Below the pieces are notes generated by a model, which saw nothing but the letters and a program-made list of their open reading frames with translations, did no database searches and was not told the origin of the DNA. The position numbers and the translations under genes are program-made. Below, in pieces: positions 25,729 to 34,356 of a DNA stretch of 64,000 nucleotides; positions within the stretch are counted from its first letter, which is position 1; every line of letters begins with the position of its first letter. The stretch is from JBBQDZ01 sp038237515 (GTDB lineage: Bacteria > Actinomycetota > Thermoleophilia > Gaiellales > Gaiellaceae), in assembly GCA_038237515.1 (NCBI GenBank), contig JBBRYP010000002.1:60568-124567 (forward strand). The letters are read 5' to 3'.

Positions 25729-27192
25729 TCAGCCGTCGACGAGCAGCCCGTTGATCGGGCCGAGCAGTCGTCCGGTGCGCCGCGAGACGTCCGGGAGGAG
25801 CACGAGCCGGTGGGTGAGCGTCTCGCCGCGCTCGAGCCGCTCGAGCTGCTCCTTCGCCAGCGGGCGCCAGCGCTCGTCGACGATCCGGTGCGGCTCCCCC
25901 TCCAGCTCGCGCGGCTCGCACTCCAGGTGCTCCGCCCAGAGGTGCAGCCGCGTCGCGCGAGCCAGCCGCGGGTCGCGGCAGACGACGTTCATCTCGGTGT
26001 CGTTGAAGAGCGAGTGCTCGTTCAGGTTCGCCGAGCCGAGCGTCAGCCAGCGGTCGTCGACGATCCCGATCTTCGCGTGGACGTAGACGGGCTTCGAGTC
26101 GGCCGTCCCGCTCTGGTGGAGCGTGCACGCGAGGAAGCGACCGGCTCCGCCGTCGGCCTCGGCGAGCACCGCAAGCTGCCCGCGGGTGTCCTCCTCCCCG
26201 TTGTTGGCCTTCACCGGCAGCAGGACGACGAGCCGGAACTCCTCCGCCGGCGGGCGCCTCAGCTTGTCGGCGAGCACGGCGACGATCTCCGGCGACCAGA
26301 GGAACTGGTTCTCGAGGTAGACGAGGCGCTCGGCCGCCCGGAGCGCCCGCAGGTAGCTCTCGAGGATGCGGAAGTCGCCGCGCGGCAGCGCATCGTAGAC
26401 CCGCTCCGGAACCGTCCGCACGACCTGCAGCTCGAGCTCTCCCGCGGTGGCGGCATCGCCGGCCGCCTCCAGCGTCTCGCCCGTCACCTCCCGCCAGCGC
26501 AGCGCGAAGTGCGTTGCGACGTCGCCGGCCGCGGGGCCTTCGATGCGGCTCGCCGCGTCGTGCCAGCCGATCTCGCCGCGCGGCGGGTGGCGCCGCAGGT
26601 CGCGCCGGTCGCCTGCATACGAGGTCAGATCGATGCCGCCGACGAAGGCGAGGTTGCCGTCTGCGATCACGAGCTTCTCGTGGTGGCAGTGGAGCGGGCG
26701 CTCGCGAGCATCGAGGGCGCAGGCGATGCGGGTTCCGCGGGTGAGCTCCTCGCGCATTGCCCGCACGTCGGAGCGATCCGGGTGGAAGAGGGGAAGCGGC
26801 GAGCCTGCCCAGGCGAGGACTCTGACCTCGATGCGCGTTGCGGCCTCCGCGAGCAGCTCCCGCAGCGTCGAGCGACCCTCCTCGCGAAGGCGGAAGCCCG
26901 GTGAGAAGAACCAGCCGGCGATCCAGACGTGCGAGCGCGCCGCCGCGATCGCCGAGGCGATCTGCGGTAGCGCGTCCGCCCCGTCGACGAAGACCTCGAA
27001 CGCATTGCCGCTCCGCGGCGGCGGCTCGCCGGCCGCCCAGCCGCCCCCGGGTGCGTCGAGCGCGTCGAGCTGCCCGATCCTGCCCAGCCGGCGGCGATGG
27101 TGGGCGACGACGAGCCGCTCGATGCCTGCTCCGGCCGCGCTGTCCAGGCGACCGGCGAGATCGGCGAGATCGGCGAAGCCCATTCGCGCCAC
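25729..27192 (-). CDS. Phospholipase D family protein (cardiolipin synthase-like)
   Basis: A 487-residue protein of the PLD superfamily. Two HKD motifs are complete: HHEKLVIADGNLAFVGG (about residue 190) and VHAKIGIVDDRWLTLGSANLN (about 385), so one active site can form across the two domains. Related enzymes make cardiolipin or hydrolyse phosphodiesters. The N-terminus shows no membrane anchor, unlike bacterial Cls, so an intracellular or peripheral PLD is as likely as a cardiolipin synthase. The gene is isolated and followed by a hairpin repeat. Confidence 0.87.
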   Translation of the reverse strand: MARMGFADLADLAGRLDSAAGAGIERLVVAHHRRRLGRIGQLDALDAPGGGWAAGEPPPRSGNAFEVFVDGADALPQIASAIAAARSHVWIAGWFFSPGFRLREEGRSTLRELLAEAATRIEVRVLAWAGSPLPLFHPDRSDVRAMREELTRGTRIACALDARERPLHCHHEKLVIADGNLAFVGGIDLTSYAGDRRDLRRHPPRGEIGWHDAASRIEGPAAGDVATHFALRWREVTGETLEAAGDAATAGELELQVVRTVPERVYDALPRGDFRILESYLRALRAAERLVYLENQFLWSPEIVAVLADKLRRPPAEEFRLVVLLPVKANNGEEDTRGQLAVLAEADGGAGRFLACTLHQSGTADSKPVYVHAKIGIVDDRWLTLGSANLNEHSLFNDTEMNVVCRDPRLARATRLHLWAEHLECEPRELEGEPHRIVDERWRPLAKEQLERLERGETLTHRLVLLPDVSRRTGRLLGPINGLLVDG

Positions 27193-27257
27193 GGCGGGAC
27201 CGTACGCGCTCCAGGCTGTGAAGGGAGTGCTATACCTCGTGAAGAGCGAGGGGTGAG

Positions 27258-29093
27258 ATGGCGAAGGCGGTAGAGCAGCTCGACAACGTGATCATCCGGT
27301 TCGCCGGCGATTCAGGCGACGGGATGCAGCTCACCGGCGCCCGTTTCACGAGCGAGACGGCCCTGCTCGGCAACGACCTCTCGACCCTGCCCGACTTCCC
27401 GGCCGAGATCCGCGCCCCCGCCGGATCGTTGCCCGGCGTCTCGGGCTTCCAGATCCACTTCGCGGACCACGACATCCTCACGCCCGGCGACCAGCCGCAC
27501 GTGCTCGTGGCGATGAACCCGGCCGCGCTGCGCACGAACCTCCGCGACCTGCCGAAGGGTGGGACGCTGATCGTGAACAGGGATGCCTTCAACGAGCGGA
27601 ACCTGCAGAAGGCCGGCTACACCTCGAACCCTCTCGAGGATGGCTCCCTCGACGGCTACCAGGTGCACGCGGTTCCGCTGACGACGCTCACGCAGGGCGC
27701 GCTCGCCGATGCCGACATCACCTCCAGGGAAGCCGAGCGCTCGAAGAACATGTTCGCCCTCGGTCTGATGTCGTGGCTCTACACGCGGCCGACGGAAGGC
27801 ACGATCGCCTTCCTGAACAAGAAGTTCGCCGGGAAGCCGGAGATCGCCGCCGCGAACATTAAGGCCTTCCAGGCGGGCTACGCCTTCGGCGAGACGACCG
27901 AGTCCTTCGCGGTGTCCTACGAGGTCAAGCCGGCGAAGCTCCCTCCCGGCACCTACCGGAACATCACCGGCAACCAGGCCCTCTCGCTCGGCCTTGTCGC
28001 CGCGAGCGTGCAATCGGGGCTGCCGCTCTTCCTGGGCGCCTACCCGATCACGCCGGCCTCGGAGATCCTCGAGACGCTCTCGGGCTATAAGCACTTCGGC
28101 GTGCGCACCTTCCAGGCCGAGGACGAGATCGCCGCCGCGGGCGCGGCTCTCGGCGCCGCCTTCGGGGGTGCGCTCGGCGTCACGACCTCGAGCGGTCCGG
28201 GAATCGTGCTGAAGCAGGAGACGATCGGCCTCGCCGTCGCGCTCGAGCTGCCGCTCCTGATCGTCGACGTCCAGCGCGCCGGGCCGGCCACCGGCATGCC
28301 GACGAAGCCGGAGCAGGCTGACCTGCTGAACGTGATGTTCGGGCGCAACTCGGAGTCGCCCGTGCCGGTCGTCGCGGCAGCCACGCCCGGTGGCTGCTTC
28401 TACGCCGCCATCGAGGCCGTTCGGATTGCCCTCAAGTACCGGACGCCGGTGTTCCTCCTCTCGGACGCCTACCTCGCGAACGGCTCGGAGCCGTGGTTGA
28501 TCCCGGACGCTTCGTCCCTTCCGGACATCTCGGTCGAGTTCGCCGACGTCCAGGAGCACGAGGGTGCCTTCATGCCGTACCTGCGCGACTCGGAGACGCT
28601 CGCGCGGCCGTGGGCGGTGCCCGGGACCCCCGGGCTCGAGCACCGGATCGGGGGTCTCGAGAAGGCCGACGGGACCGGCAACGTCTCCTACGACCCGGAC
28701 AACCACGACTACATGGTTCGCGTGCGGGCTCAGAAGGTCGACGTGATCGCGCGCGACATCCCTGACCTCGAGGTCGACCACCAGGCCGGCGCGGACCTGC
28801 TCGTGCTCGGCTGGGGCGGGACGTACGGCCCCATCGCCGCGGGGGTGCGGCGAGTCCGCCAGGGCGGCGGCAAGGTCGCGCACGCGCACCTCACTCACGT
28901 CAACCCTTTCCCGGAGAACGTCGGCAACGTGCTGCGCAGCTACGGCAAGGTGCTGATCCCGGAGATGAACCTCGGCCAGCTGCTGAAGCTCGTGCGTGCC
29001 GAGTTCCTCGTCGACGCGGTCGGCTACAACCGCGTGCGCGGGCTGCCGTTCCGCTCCTCCGAGGTCGCCGAGGCGATCGAGGCGATGCTGTGA
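27258..29093 (+). CDS. korA: 2-oxoacid:ferredoxin oxidoreductase alpha (gamma-alpha fusion) subunit
   Basis: A 611-residue subunit. Residues 1-190 form the gamma domain (RFAGDSGDGMQLTGARF is its signature) and about 220-611 the alpha domain (LFLGAYPITPASEILETLS; TTSSGPGIVLKQETIGLA). Together with KorB it oxidatively decarboxylates 2-oxoglutarate or another 2-oxoacid to the acyl-CoA, reducing ferredoxin. Some actinobacteria use this enzyme in the TCA cycle. The short pre-ATG sequence GAGGGGTGAG is a good ribosome-binding site. The stop overlaps the next small gene as GTGA. Confidence 0.94.
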   Translation: MAKAVEQLDNVIIRFAGDSGDGMQLTGARFTSETALLGNDLSTLPDFPAEIRAPAGSLPGVSGFQIHFADHDILTPGDQPHVLVAMNPAALRTNLRDLPKGGTLIVNRDAFNERNLQKAGYTSNPLEDGSLDGYQVHAVPLTTLTQGALADADITSREAERSKNMFALGLMSWLYTRPTEGTIAFLNKKFAGKPEIAAANIKAFQAGYAFGETTESFAVSYEVKPAKLPPGTYRNITGNQALSLGLVAASVQSGLPLFLGAYPITPASEILETLSGYKHFGVRTFQAEDEIAAAGAALGAAFGGALGVTTSSGPGIVLKQETIGLAVALELPLLIVDVQRAGPATGMPTKPEQADLLNVMFGRNSESPVPVVAAATPGGCFYAAIEAVRIALKYRTPVFLLSDAYLANGSEPWLIPDASSLPDISVEFADVQEHEGAFMPYLRDSETLARPWAVPGTPGLEHRIGGLEKADGTGNVSYDPDNHDYMVRVRAQKVDVIARDIPDLEVDHQAGADLLVLGWGGTYGPIAAGVRRVRQGGGKVAHAHLTHVNPFPENVGNVLRSYGKVLIPEMNLGQLLKLVRAEFLVDAVGYNRVRGLPFRSSEVAEAIEAML

Positions 29094-29284
29094 GCGAGAC
29101 CTTCTCCTACCGCGCGGGCAAGGACGGCACTGTCTTCGTCTCCTGGCGCGGGCGGCCGGTCACGACTTTGCGGAAGGACGCCGCGGCGCGGTTTCTCTCG
29201 CGCGCGCAGCGTCTCGACGAGGAGGGCCGCCAGCAGCTGATGGCCCGGGTGACCGGCAACTTCAAGCATGGGAACGAGCGGTGA
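29090..29284 (+). CDS. Small protein coupled between korA and korB
   Basis: A 64-residue basic protein. Its GTG overlaps the korA stop and its stop overlaps the korB start, each by 4 nt, so it is translated as a middle cistron of the kor operon. It has a short beta-rich start (SYRAGKDGTVFVSWRGRPVTTL) and a helical end with MARVTGNFKHGNER. That C-terminal motif is one I associate with small conserved actinobacterial proteins, but no function is known to me. A role in assembling or regulating KorAB is inferred from position only. No cysteines, so it is not a ferredoxin. Confidence 0.75.
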   Translation: MSETFSYRAGKDGTVFVSWRGRPVTTLRKDAAARFLSRAQRLDEEGRQQLMARVTGNFKHGNER

Positions 29285-30231
29285 GCGAGGGCAACGGCAA
29301 CGGCCAGGGGCCGCTGATCCAGCTGACCGCCAAGGACTTCAAGACCGACCAGGAGGTCCGCTGGTGCCCGGGCTGCGGCGACTACGCGATCCTCGCTGCG
29401 ATGCAGGGCTTCATGCCCTCACTCGAGATACCGCGCGAGCGGCTGGTCTTCGTTTCGGGCATCGGCTGCGCCGCGCGGTTCCCGTACTACATGCAGACCT
29501 ACGGGATGCACTCCATTCACGGCCGCGCGCCGGCGATCGCGACCGGGCTGGCAGCGTCGCGCCCGGACCTCTCGGTGTGGGTCGTCACCGGCGACGGCGA
29601 CGCGCTCTCGATCGGCGGCAACCATCTGATCCACGCGCTGCGCCGGAATGTGAACCTCAAGATCCTGATGTTCAACAACCAGATCTACGGCCTGACGAAG
29701 GGTCAGTACTCCCCGACCTCCGAGGTCGGCAAGGTGACGAAGTCGACGCCGATGGGCTCGCTGGATCATCCGTTCAACCCGCTCTCTCTGGCGATCGGCG
29801 CCGAGGCGAGCTTCGTTGCCCGCGCGATCGACACCGACCGAAAGCATCTGACGGAGGTGCTCCGCCGGGCGGCCGCCCACCCGGGCGCGGCGTTCGTCGA
29901 GATCTACCAGAACTGCAACATCTACAACGACGGCGCGTTCGGCTTCGTCCGCGAGGAGCAGGAGAACCGGCTCTACCTCGAGCAGGGCGCAACCGTAGCG
30001 GAGGCGGGGCTCGTCCACGACGAGCACGCCGAGGACTCTGGGCCTGCGTTCGCGCTCTCGCGCATCACCTGGGCAACCCACGGAAAGGTCCCGCTGGGGA
30101 TCTTCCGTGACGTGGAACGGCCGGTGTACGACGCGCTGATGGCAGACCAGCTCGCAGCGGCGGTCGAGCAGCGGGGCGCGGGCGACCTCGGCGCGCTCCT
30201 CAACGCCGGCGACACCTGGGCGATCCAGTAG
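29281..30231 (+). CDS. korB: 2-oxoacid:ferredoxin oxidoreductase beta subunit
   Basis: A 316-residue subunit carrying the thiamine diphosphate site and the iron-sulfur cluster. WCPGCGDY near residue 27 supplies the first cysteines, GIGCAARF another, and VTGDGDALSIGGNHLIHAL is the GDG...N thiamine-binding motif. FNNQIYGLTKGQYSPTS is the substrate-end signature of the KorB/PorB family. The GTG start overlaps the upstream small gene. A palindromic hairpin lies 5 bp after the stop. Choice between 2-oxoglutarate and other 2-oxoacids cannot be settled here. Confidence 0.94.
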   Translation: MSEGNGNGQGPLIQLTAKDFKTDQEVRWCPGCGDYAILAAMQGFMPSLEIPRERLVFVSGIGCAARFPYYMQTYGMHSIHGRAPAIATGLAASRPDLSVWVVTGDGDALSIGGNHLIHALRRNVNLKILMFNNQIYGLTKGQYSPTSEVGKVTKSTPMGSLDHPFNPLSLAIGAEASFVARAIDTDRKHLTEVLRRAAAHPGAAFVEIYQNCNIYNDGAFGFVREEQENRLYLEQGATVAEAGLVHDEHAEDSGPAFALSRITWATHGKVPLGIFRDVERPVYDALMADQLAAAVEQRGAGDLGALLNAGDTWAIQ

Positions 30232-30235
30232 CGTC

Positions 30236-30266
30236 GGGAACCCGGGTCCCCCCACGGGCCCCTCCT
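30236..30266 (-). repeat. Intergenic hairpin repeat, copy 2, after korB
   Basis: GGGAACCCGGGTCCC forms an imperfect palindrome 5 bp after the korB stop. Read on the minus strand, this stretch and its extension match the hairpin repeat at 25675-25710 at about 28 of 33 positions by eye. It probably ends the kor operon. Confidence 0.4.
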
Positions 30267-30369
30267 GCCGGCGCTCTCGTCGACCTATCGAGCTCGGCCT
30301 CAGGCCGCGTCGGTTTGCGGATCCTGCGACGTCCACCTCGCCGGCAGAGGGTAGTGGGTCAGTTTGTCG

Positions 30370-30651
30370 CTACTTCTTCGTGCCGAAGTAAAAGCCGACC
30401 GCTGACCCGAGCAGTGCACTCTCAGCCGGGATCAGGATATCGAGCAGCGTCTTCACATTCGCCCAGTCGGAGCTGTGAATCTCGATGAACGCCCACGCAC
30501 CCGTCCCGGCGAGCATCAAGGCGAACACGAGCGCCAGCCCAGCTCGGACGACTTCCTCAAAGGGCAAGTGAACGCGTTTTGTTTCAGTGCGCTGAACCGG
30601 CCCGACCTCACCGGCGATGTGTTCGGCTGGTGGTTCCGGCCGCTCAGTCAC
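30370..30651 (-). CDS. Small membrane protein
   Basis: A 93-residue protein with two hydrophobic segments: AGLALVFALMLAGTGAWAFI (about residues 37-56) and LLDILIPAESALLGSAVGFYFG (about 69-90), with a polar N-terminal arm of about 30 residues. It lies 6 bp downstream of an RHH regulator gene and is cotranscribed with it. No enzymatic motif is visible. Small membrane proteins next to RHH regulators can be toxins, transport accessory proteins or simple membrane anchors; nothing here decides between them. Confidence 0.7.
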   Translation of the reverse strand: MTERPEPPAEHIAGEVGPVQRTETKRVHLPFEEVVRAGLALVFALMLAGTGAWAFIEIHSSDWANVKTLLDILIPAESALLGSAVGFYFGTKK

Positions 30652-30657
30652 CTATCT

Positions 30658-30858
30658 CTACCGGACGAGTAGCTCGCGGAACTGCCCGTCTTCCTCGAGC
30701 AGAATGCGACCGTTCTTGCGTACTGTTTGCTGCGCGCGATCCTCGAGTGCGAGTGCATCTCGCAGGACCTCGGCCATTGCTTTGCCGGTCTGTTGCGAGA
30801 GCCGGTCTAGCGTCTGATAGGCGTCATCCGAGAAAGTGACGCTTAGTCGTCGGGCCAT
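30658..30858 (-). CDS. Ribbon-helix-helix (CopG/Arc-like) DNA-binding protein
   Basis: A 66-residue protein. MARRLSVTFSDDAYQTLDRL supplies the DNA-binding strand and first helix, and GKAMAEVLRDALALED the second helix, a classic RHH dimerisation unit. The tail GRILLEEDGQFRELLVR could contact a partner. AAGGGAGC precedes the ATG by about 6 nt. A consensus promoter 49 bp upstream carries a palindrome over its -10 box, so autoregulation is likely. RHH proteins often act as antitoxins or as repressors of their own operon; the partner here is a small membrane protein. Confidence 0.8.
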   Translation of the reverse strand: MARRLSVTFSDDAYQTLDRLSQQTGKAMAEVLRDALALEDRAQQTVRKNGRILLEEDGQFRELLVR

Positions 30859-30883
30859 GGGGTAGCTCCCTTCATCTGACTCA

Positions 30884-30896
30884 CACCAGATTGGTG
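30884..30896. promoter_or_regulatory. Second palindrome in RHH leader (CACCA-GAT-TGGTG)
   Basis: Inverted repeat with 5-bp arms and a 3-nt centre, just downstream of the predicted transcription start of the RHH/membrane-protein unit. A possible second regulator site. Confidence 0.4.
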
Positions 30897-30904
30897 CGTG
30901 CCCA

Positions 30905-30919
30905 GCATCATAATGATGC
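30905..30919. promoter_or_regulatory. Perfect palindrome over the -10 box (GCATCAT-A-ATGATGC)
   Basis: A 15-bp palindrome with 7-bp arms that overlaps the -10 element of the RHH promoter. A protein bound here would block RNA polymerase, which fits autorepression by the RHH protein encoded immediately downstream. Confidence 0.6.
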
Positions 30920-30935
30920 CGAAGAGGCGTGTCAA
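30907..30935 (-). promoter_or_regulatory. Near-consensus sigma-70-type promoter of the RHH unit
   Basis: On the minus strand, TTGACA (30930-30935) is followed after exactly 17 bp by TATGAT (30907-30912). This is the best promoter in the window. It lies about 49 bp before the RHH start codon, giving a short leader. Confidence 0.75.
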
Positions 30936-31254
30936 CCAGTCGAACACTCGCTCGCGCCGTCAGCCTCAACTTCCTGCACTGCACCCTCGCCCGGAGGCAC
31001 AAGACGCTTGGCACGATCCCGGCCGTGGCGGCGCGAGTGACTGACCGCGTCGGGACGATTGAGGAGATCGTCGGCCTCCTCCATTCAACCGATCCACTAC
31101 CCGGCAAGGCCTCGAAGCTGCGCGGAAGGAGCTCGTCGCACCGTCGAGAGCCCCCACCACCGGAAAGGATTGGATCGCGCCGGCGCGACTCGCTCCGGGG
31201 CGGGGCGCGGCGGAGCGCACTCGTACCTGACCGGCAGCGTCGGGACGATCGAGC
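30936..31254. other. Intergenic region before the DMT transporter
   Basis: About 320 bp with no gene I can support. Short reading frames exist on both strands but lack ribosome-binding sites and recognisable content. The sequence CGTCGGGACGAT occurs twice (near 31050 and 31241). Confidence 0.4.
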
Positions 31255-32094
31255 GTGCTGTCGACCTGGATAGGGCTCGGCCTGGCTCTCGTCTCGGCGC
31301 TCGCTGTCAACTGGGCCTACACGAGAGAGCACGACGCGGCGGTGGGCCTGCCGCAGCTGTCTCCGCGGCAGCCGATCCGGACGATCAGGCTGCTCGTGCG
31401 CGATCGCGGCTGGATGGTCGGCTTCGCGACCGAGAGTGCGGGCTGGCTCGTCTACGTGGTCGCGCTCAGGCTGGCGCCGCTGGCGCTCGTGCAGGCCGTG
31501 AGCGCTTCCGGGATCGCCGTGCTCGCCCTCATCGCCGCGCGCGGGCGGCCGCGGCGGCTCGAGATCCACGAGCGACTCGCGGTCCTCGCGGGCCTCGCCG
31601 GACTGGCGCTCCTGTCGGTCTCCTTCCTCGGTTCTCACCCGTCGGATCGAACCGCCGGCGCGGTCGGTGCGGCGCTCTGGCTGGCGGCCTGCGCGGGTGG
31701 CTCGGTCGCCCTCACCGGCGTGCGACTTCGCGTCTCGCGGGCCGCCGCTCTCGGCCTCGCGGCCGGGCTGCTCTTCGCTGGTGGGGACATCTCCGTGAAG
31801 CTCGTCGTGCACGGGGGATGGTGGCTCCTCGCGCTCCTGCCTCTGTTCGCCTTCTATGCCCTCGGCACCATGCGCCTCCAGGTGGCGTTCCAGCACGGCG
31901 GCGCGCTGGCTGCGGCGGGAATGGCCACGCTCGCGACGAACGCGGTCCCGATCGCCGCCGGCTTCGTCCTCTTCGGGGAGGCGCTTCCAACCGGCGCGCG
32001 CGGCGTGCTCCAGCTCGCCGGGTTCGGGGCGATCGTCGTGGGCGCGATCGCCCTCTCCAAGCGGGCAAGGCCGGAAGGTGACTCGTCGCGTTGA
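31255..32094 (+). CDS. DMT-superfamily (EamA/NIPA-like) transporter
   Basis: A 279-residue integral membrane protein with about nine or ten short hydrophobic segments arranged as a duplicated half, as in EamA and NIPA magnesium-transporter-like proteins. N-terminal STWIGLGLALVSALAVNWAY and mid-chain RLAPLALVQAVSASGIAVLAL are typical of the DMT group; GEALPTGARGVLQLAGFGAIVVG closes the second half. The substrate is unknown. A GTG start. The glucosidase-like pseudogene starts 33 bp downstream. Confidence 0.8.
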   Translation: MLSTWIGLGLALVSALAVNWAYTREHDAAVGLPQLSPRQPIRTIRLLVRDRGWMVGFATESAGWLVYVVALRLAPLALVQAVSASGIAVLALIAARGRPRRLEIHERLAVLAGLAGLALLSVSFLGSHPSDRTAGAVGAALWLAACAGGSVALTGVRLRVSRAAALGLAAGLLFAGGDISVKLVVHGGWWLLALLPLFAFYALGTMRLQVAFQHGGALAAAGMATLATNAVPIAAGFVLFGEALPTGARGVLQLAGFGAIVVGAIALSKRARPEGDSSR

Positions 32095-32127
32095 GGGATT
32101 GCCCGAACGGGGTACGGCTCGCCGAGC

Positions 32128-34283
32128 GTGGAGATCCGGATTGGCCCGCCGAGCCTGGCGATTCACGCGGACGAGCAGTTCCTCGTCTGCGCTCCCGACG
32201 CGACGATGGACGCGGGGCGCCAGCAGGGGTACTTCTGCCTCGACACGCGCGTCGTCTCCACGTACCGGCTGACCCTCTCCAAGACGCCGCCGACGCTGCT
32301 CAACAGCGCGGTCGTCGCCTCGTTCTCCGCCCGTCACGAGTTCGTGAACGCCGACCTGGCCACGCGCGGCGGCAAGATCGAGGCCGGTCAGCTGCACCTG
32401 CGCCTCGACCGGACGATCCACCACGGCCTGCACGAGGACTACGACCTGACGAACCACTCGCCGAGCGCGGTCGAGCTCGACCTCGAGCTGCGGATCGAGG
32501 GGGACTACGCGGATCTCTTCGACGTGAAGGAGCACCGGCTCGTCCGCCGCGGCCTGCTCGAGTCGTGCCGGGAGAGCGAGGGGGCCGTGACGACGCGCTA
32601 CCGGAACGGCGACTTCGAGCGCGGCCTGCGGCTCGAGGCGCGAAATGAGGGCTCCGAGCCGCAGTTCGCGAACGGCCTCCTGCCGTTCCGGATCGAGCTC
32701 GAGCCGAAGGAGCGCTGGCACGCCTGCTTGCTCTGGACTCCGCTCGGGGCCGGCTCCCAGGGCGAGGGCCCGCTCGAGGTCTGCCACGCGCTCCTCCACG
32801 GCGATCCCGAGCTCGCGAAGCGGCGCCGCGAGTGGCGCCGGCGCGCGACCCGGATCCACACGCGCGACTCCGGCGTGAACGCGATCCTCGACCGAGCGAT
32901 CGACGACCTCGGTGCCCTGCGCATGAACCGCCACGACGCGCACGCCGGGGAACGGGTCGAGGAGATGGTCCCGGCGGCGGGGATCCCCTGGTTCGTCTCG
33001 CTCTTCGGCCGCGACACGCTCGTCGTCTCGCTGCAGACGCTCCTCGTGACGCCGGGCATCGCGCGCGGCACCCTGCAGGCGCTCGCCGCTCTCCAGGGCG
33101 ACCGCTACGACGACCGCCACGACCTCCAGCCGGGCAGGATCGAGCACGAGTTCCCGCACGGCGAGCTCGCCCACTTCGGGCTCGTTCCGCAGACGCCCTA
33201 CTACGGCACCCGTGATGCCCCGGCGCTCTACGTCTGGGCGGCCGCGGAGACGTGGCACTGGACGGCGAATCGCGAGCTCTCGGGCGGCTACGCCCCCACG
33301 TCGAACGGGCGCTCGAGTGGATCGATCGCGACGGCGACCTGGACGGGGACGGGGTGCAGGAGTACAGGACGCGAGCCGGCGACTGGGGCTACTACAACCA
33401 GGGCTGGAAGGACTCCGGCGGGGCGATCGACCGCCGACGGCTCCTCGCGGAGCTGCCGATCGCGCTCTGCGAGCTGCAGGGCTACGTCGCCGCCGCCAAG
33501 CGCGCTTGGGCGGACGCCGTCGAGCAAGCCTTCGCGGACGAGGAGGCGGCCGCGAGCCTGCGTACGCAGGCCGATCGGCTCGCCGCGGCGATCGAGGAGC
33601 GCTTCTGGTGGAGCGAGGAGGGCACCTACTACCTTGGCCTCGACGGGCGCAAGCGGCCGATCGAAACGGTCGCCTCGAACGCGGGCCAGCTGCTCTGGAC
33701 GGGTGCGGTGACGAGCGAGCGCGCCGCCTCCGTCGTCCGCGCCTGCTCGCGGAGGACATGTGGGGCGGCTGGGGCGTGCGCACGCTCTCCAGCCGGCATC
33801 CCGCCTACAACCCGACCTCCTACCAGCTGGGCTCGGTCTGGCCGCACGACAACGCGATCATCGCCAACGGCTGCGCCCGGTACGGCCAGGGCGAGGCGGC
33901 GAGCCGGATCGCACGGGCGCTGTTCGGTGCCGCCGAACGGTTCCGCTACGGCCGCCTGCCGGAGGTGTTCGGCGGCCTCGAGCGCGACGAGGGAGCCTTT
34001 CCCAGTCCAGTATCTGGGCGCGAACGTCCCTCAGGCCTGGGCGTCCGGGGCCGTCATCCACCTCGTCAACGGGCTGCTCGGCCTCGAGCCGGACGCGCCG
34101 GGCAAGCGCCTCGCCCTGCGGACCCAGCTGCCGGACTGGCTCGCCGAGATCGAGTTGAGGAACCTCCCCGTCGGCGATGCCTTGACCGACCTCCGGGTGA
34201 CCCGCGACGGCGTCAGCATCGACGCCGTGCGCGGAGAGCTCGAGGTCACCGACGCACGCGCGCCGAGCAGTCGCGAGAGCTGA
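32128..34283 (+). pseudogene. Glycogen-debranching/glucosidase-like protein with three frameshifts
   Basis: Protein similarity to amylo-alpha-1,6-glucosidase-like proteins of about 700 residues is continuous but spread over three frames. The N-terminal domain (GYFCLDTRVVSTYRL; FGRDTLVVSLQ; AAAETWHW) runs to about 33280; the frame then moves by one base lost between 33274 and 33292. HVERALEWIDRDGDLDGDG to LLWTGAV follows, then one base is lost near 33738-33745. LLAEDMWGGWGVRTLSSRHPAYNP follows, and an extra base near 34004 restores YLGANVPQAWASG to the end. Three single-base changes in an otherwise well-conserved gene suggest recent inactivation or sequencing error. The catalytic (alpha/alpha)6 barrel would be intact in protein terms if corrected. 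Confidence 0.8.
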
Positions 34284-34356
34284 TCAAGGGGGTCAACAGC
34301 GGCCGACCCGGCGATCGCTCGATCGACGCACGCACGGCAGAGTTCAAGATAGTGAG

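Noticed and set aside
30370..30858. Calling the RHH/membrane-protein pair a toxin-antitoxin system
   Set aside because: The membrane protein matches no known toxin family; only architecture and promoter layout suggest it, so it is kept as a hypothesis in findings.
30658..33783. A 1041-codon open frame antisense to the DMT and glucosidase genes
   Set aside because: Low-complexity, arginine-rich translation opposite recognisable genes; only the last 66 codons (RHH protein) are supported.
32128..34283. Programmed frameshifting as explanation for the glucosidase-like gene
   Set aside because: Three shifts in both directions and no slippery sequence or stimulatory structure at the sites; decay or sequencing error is simpler.
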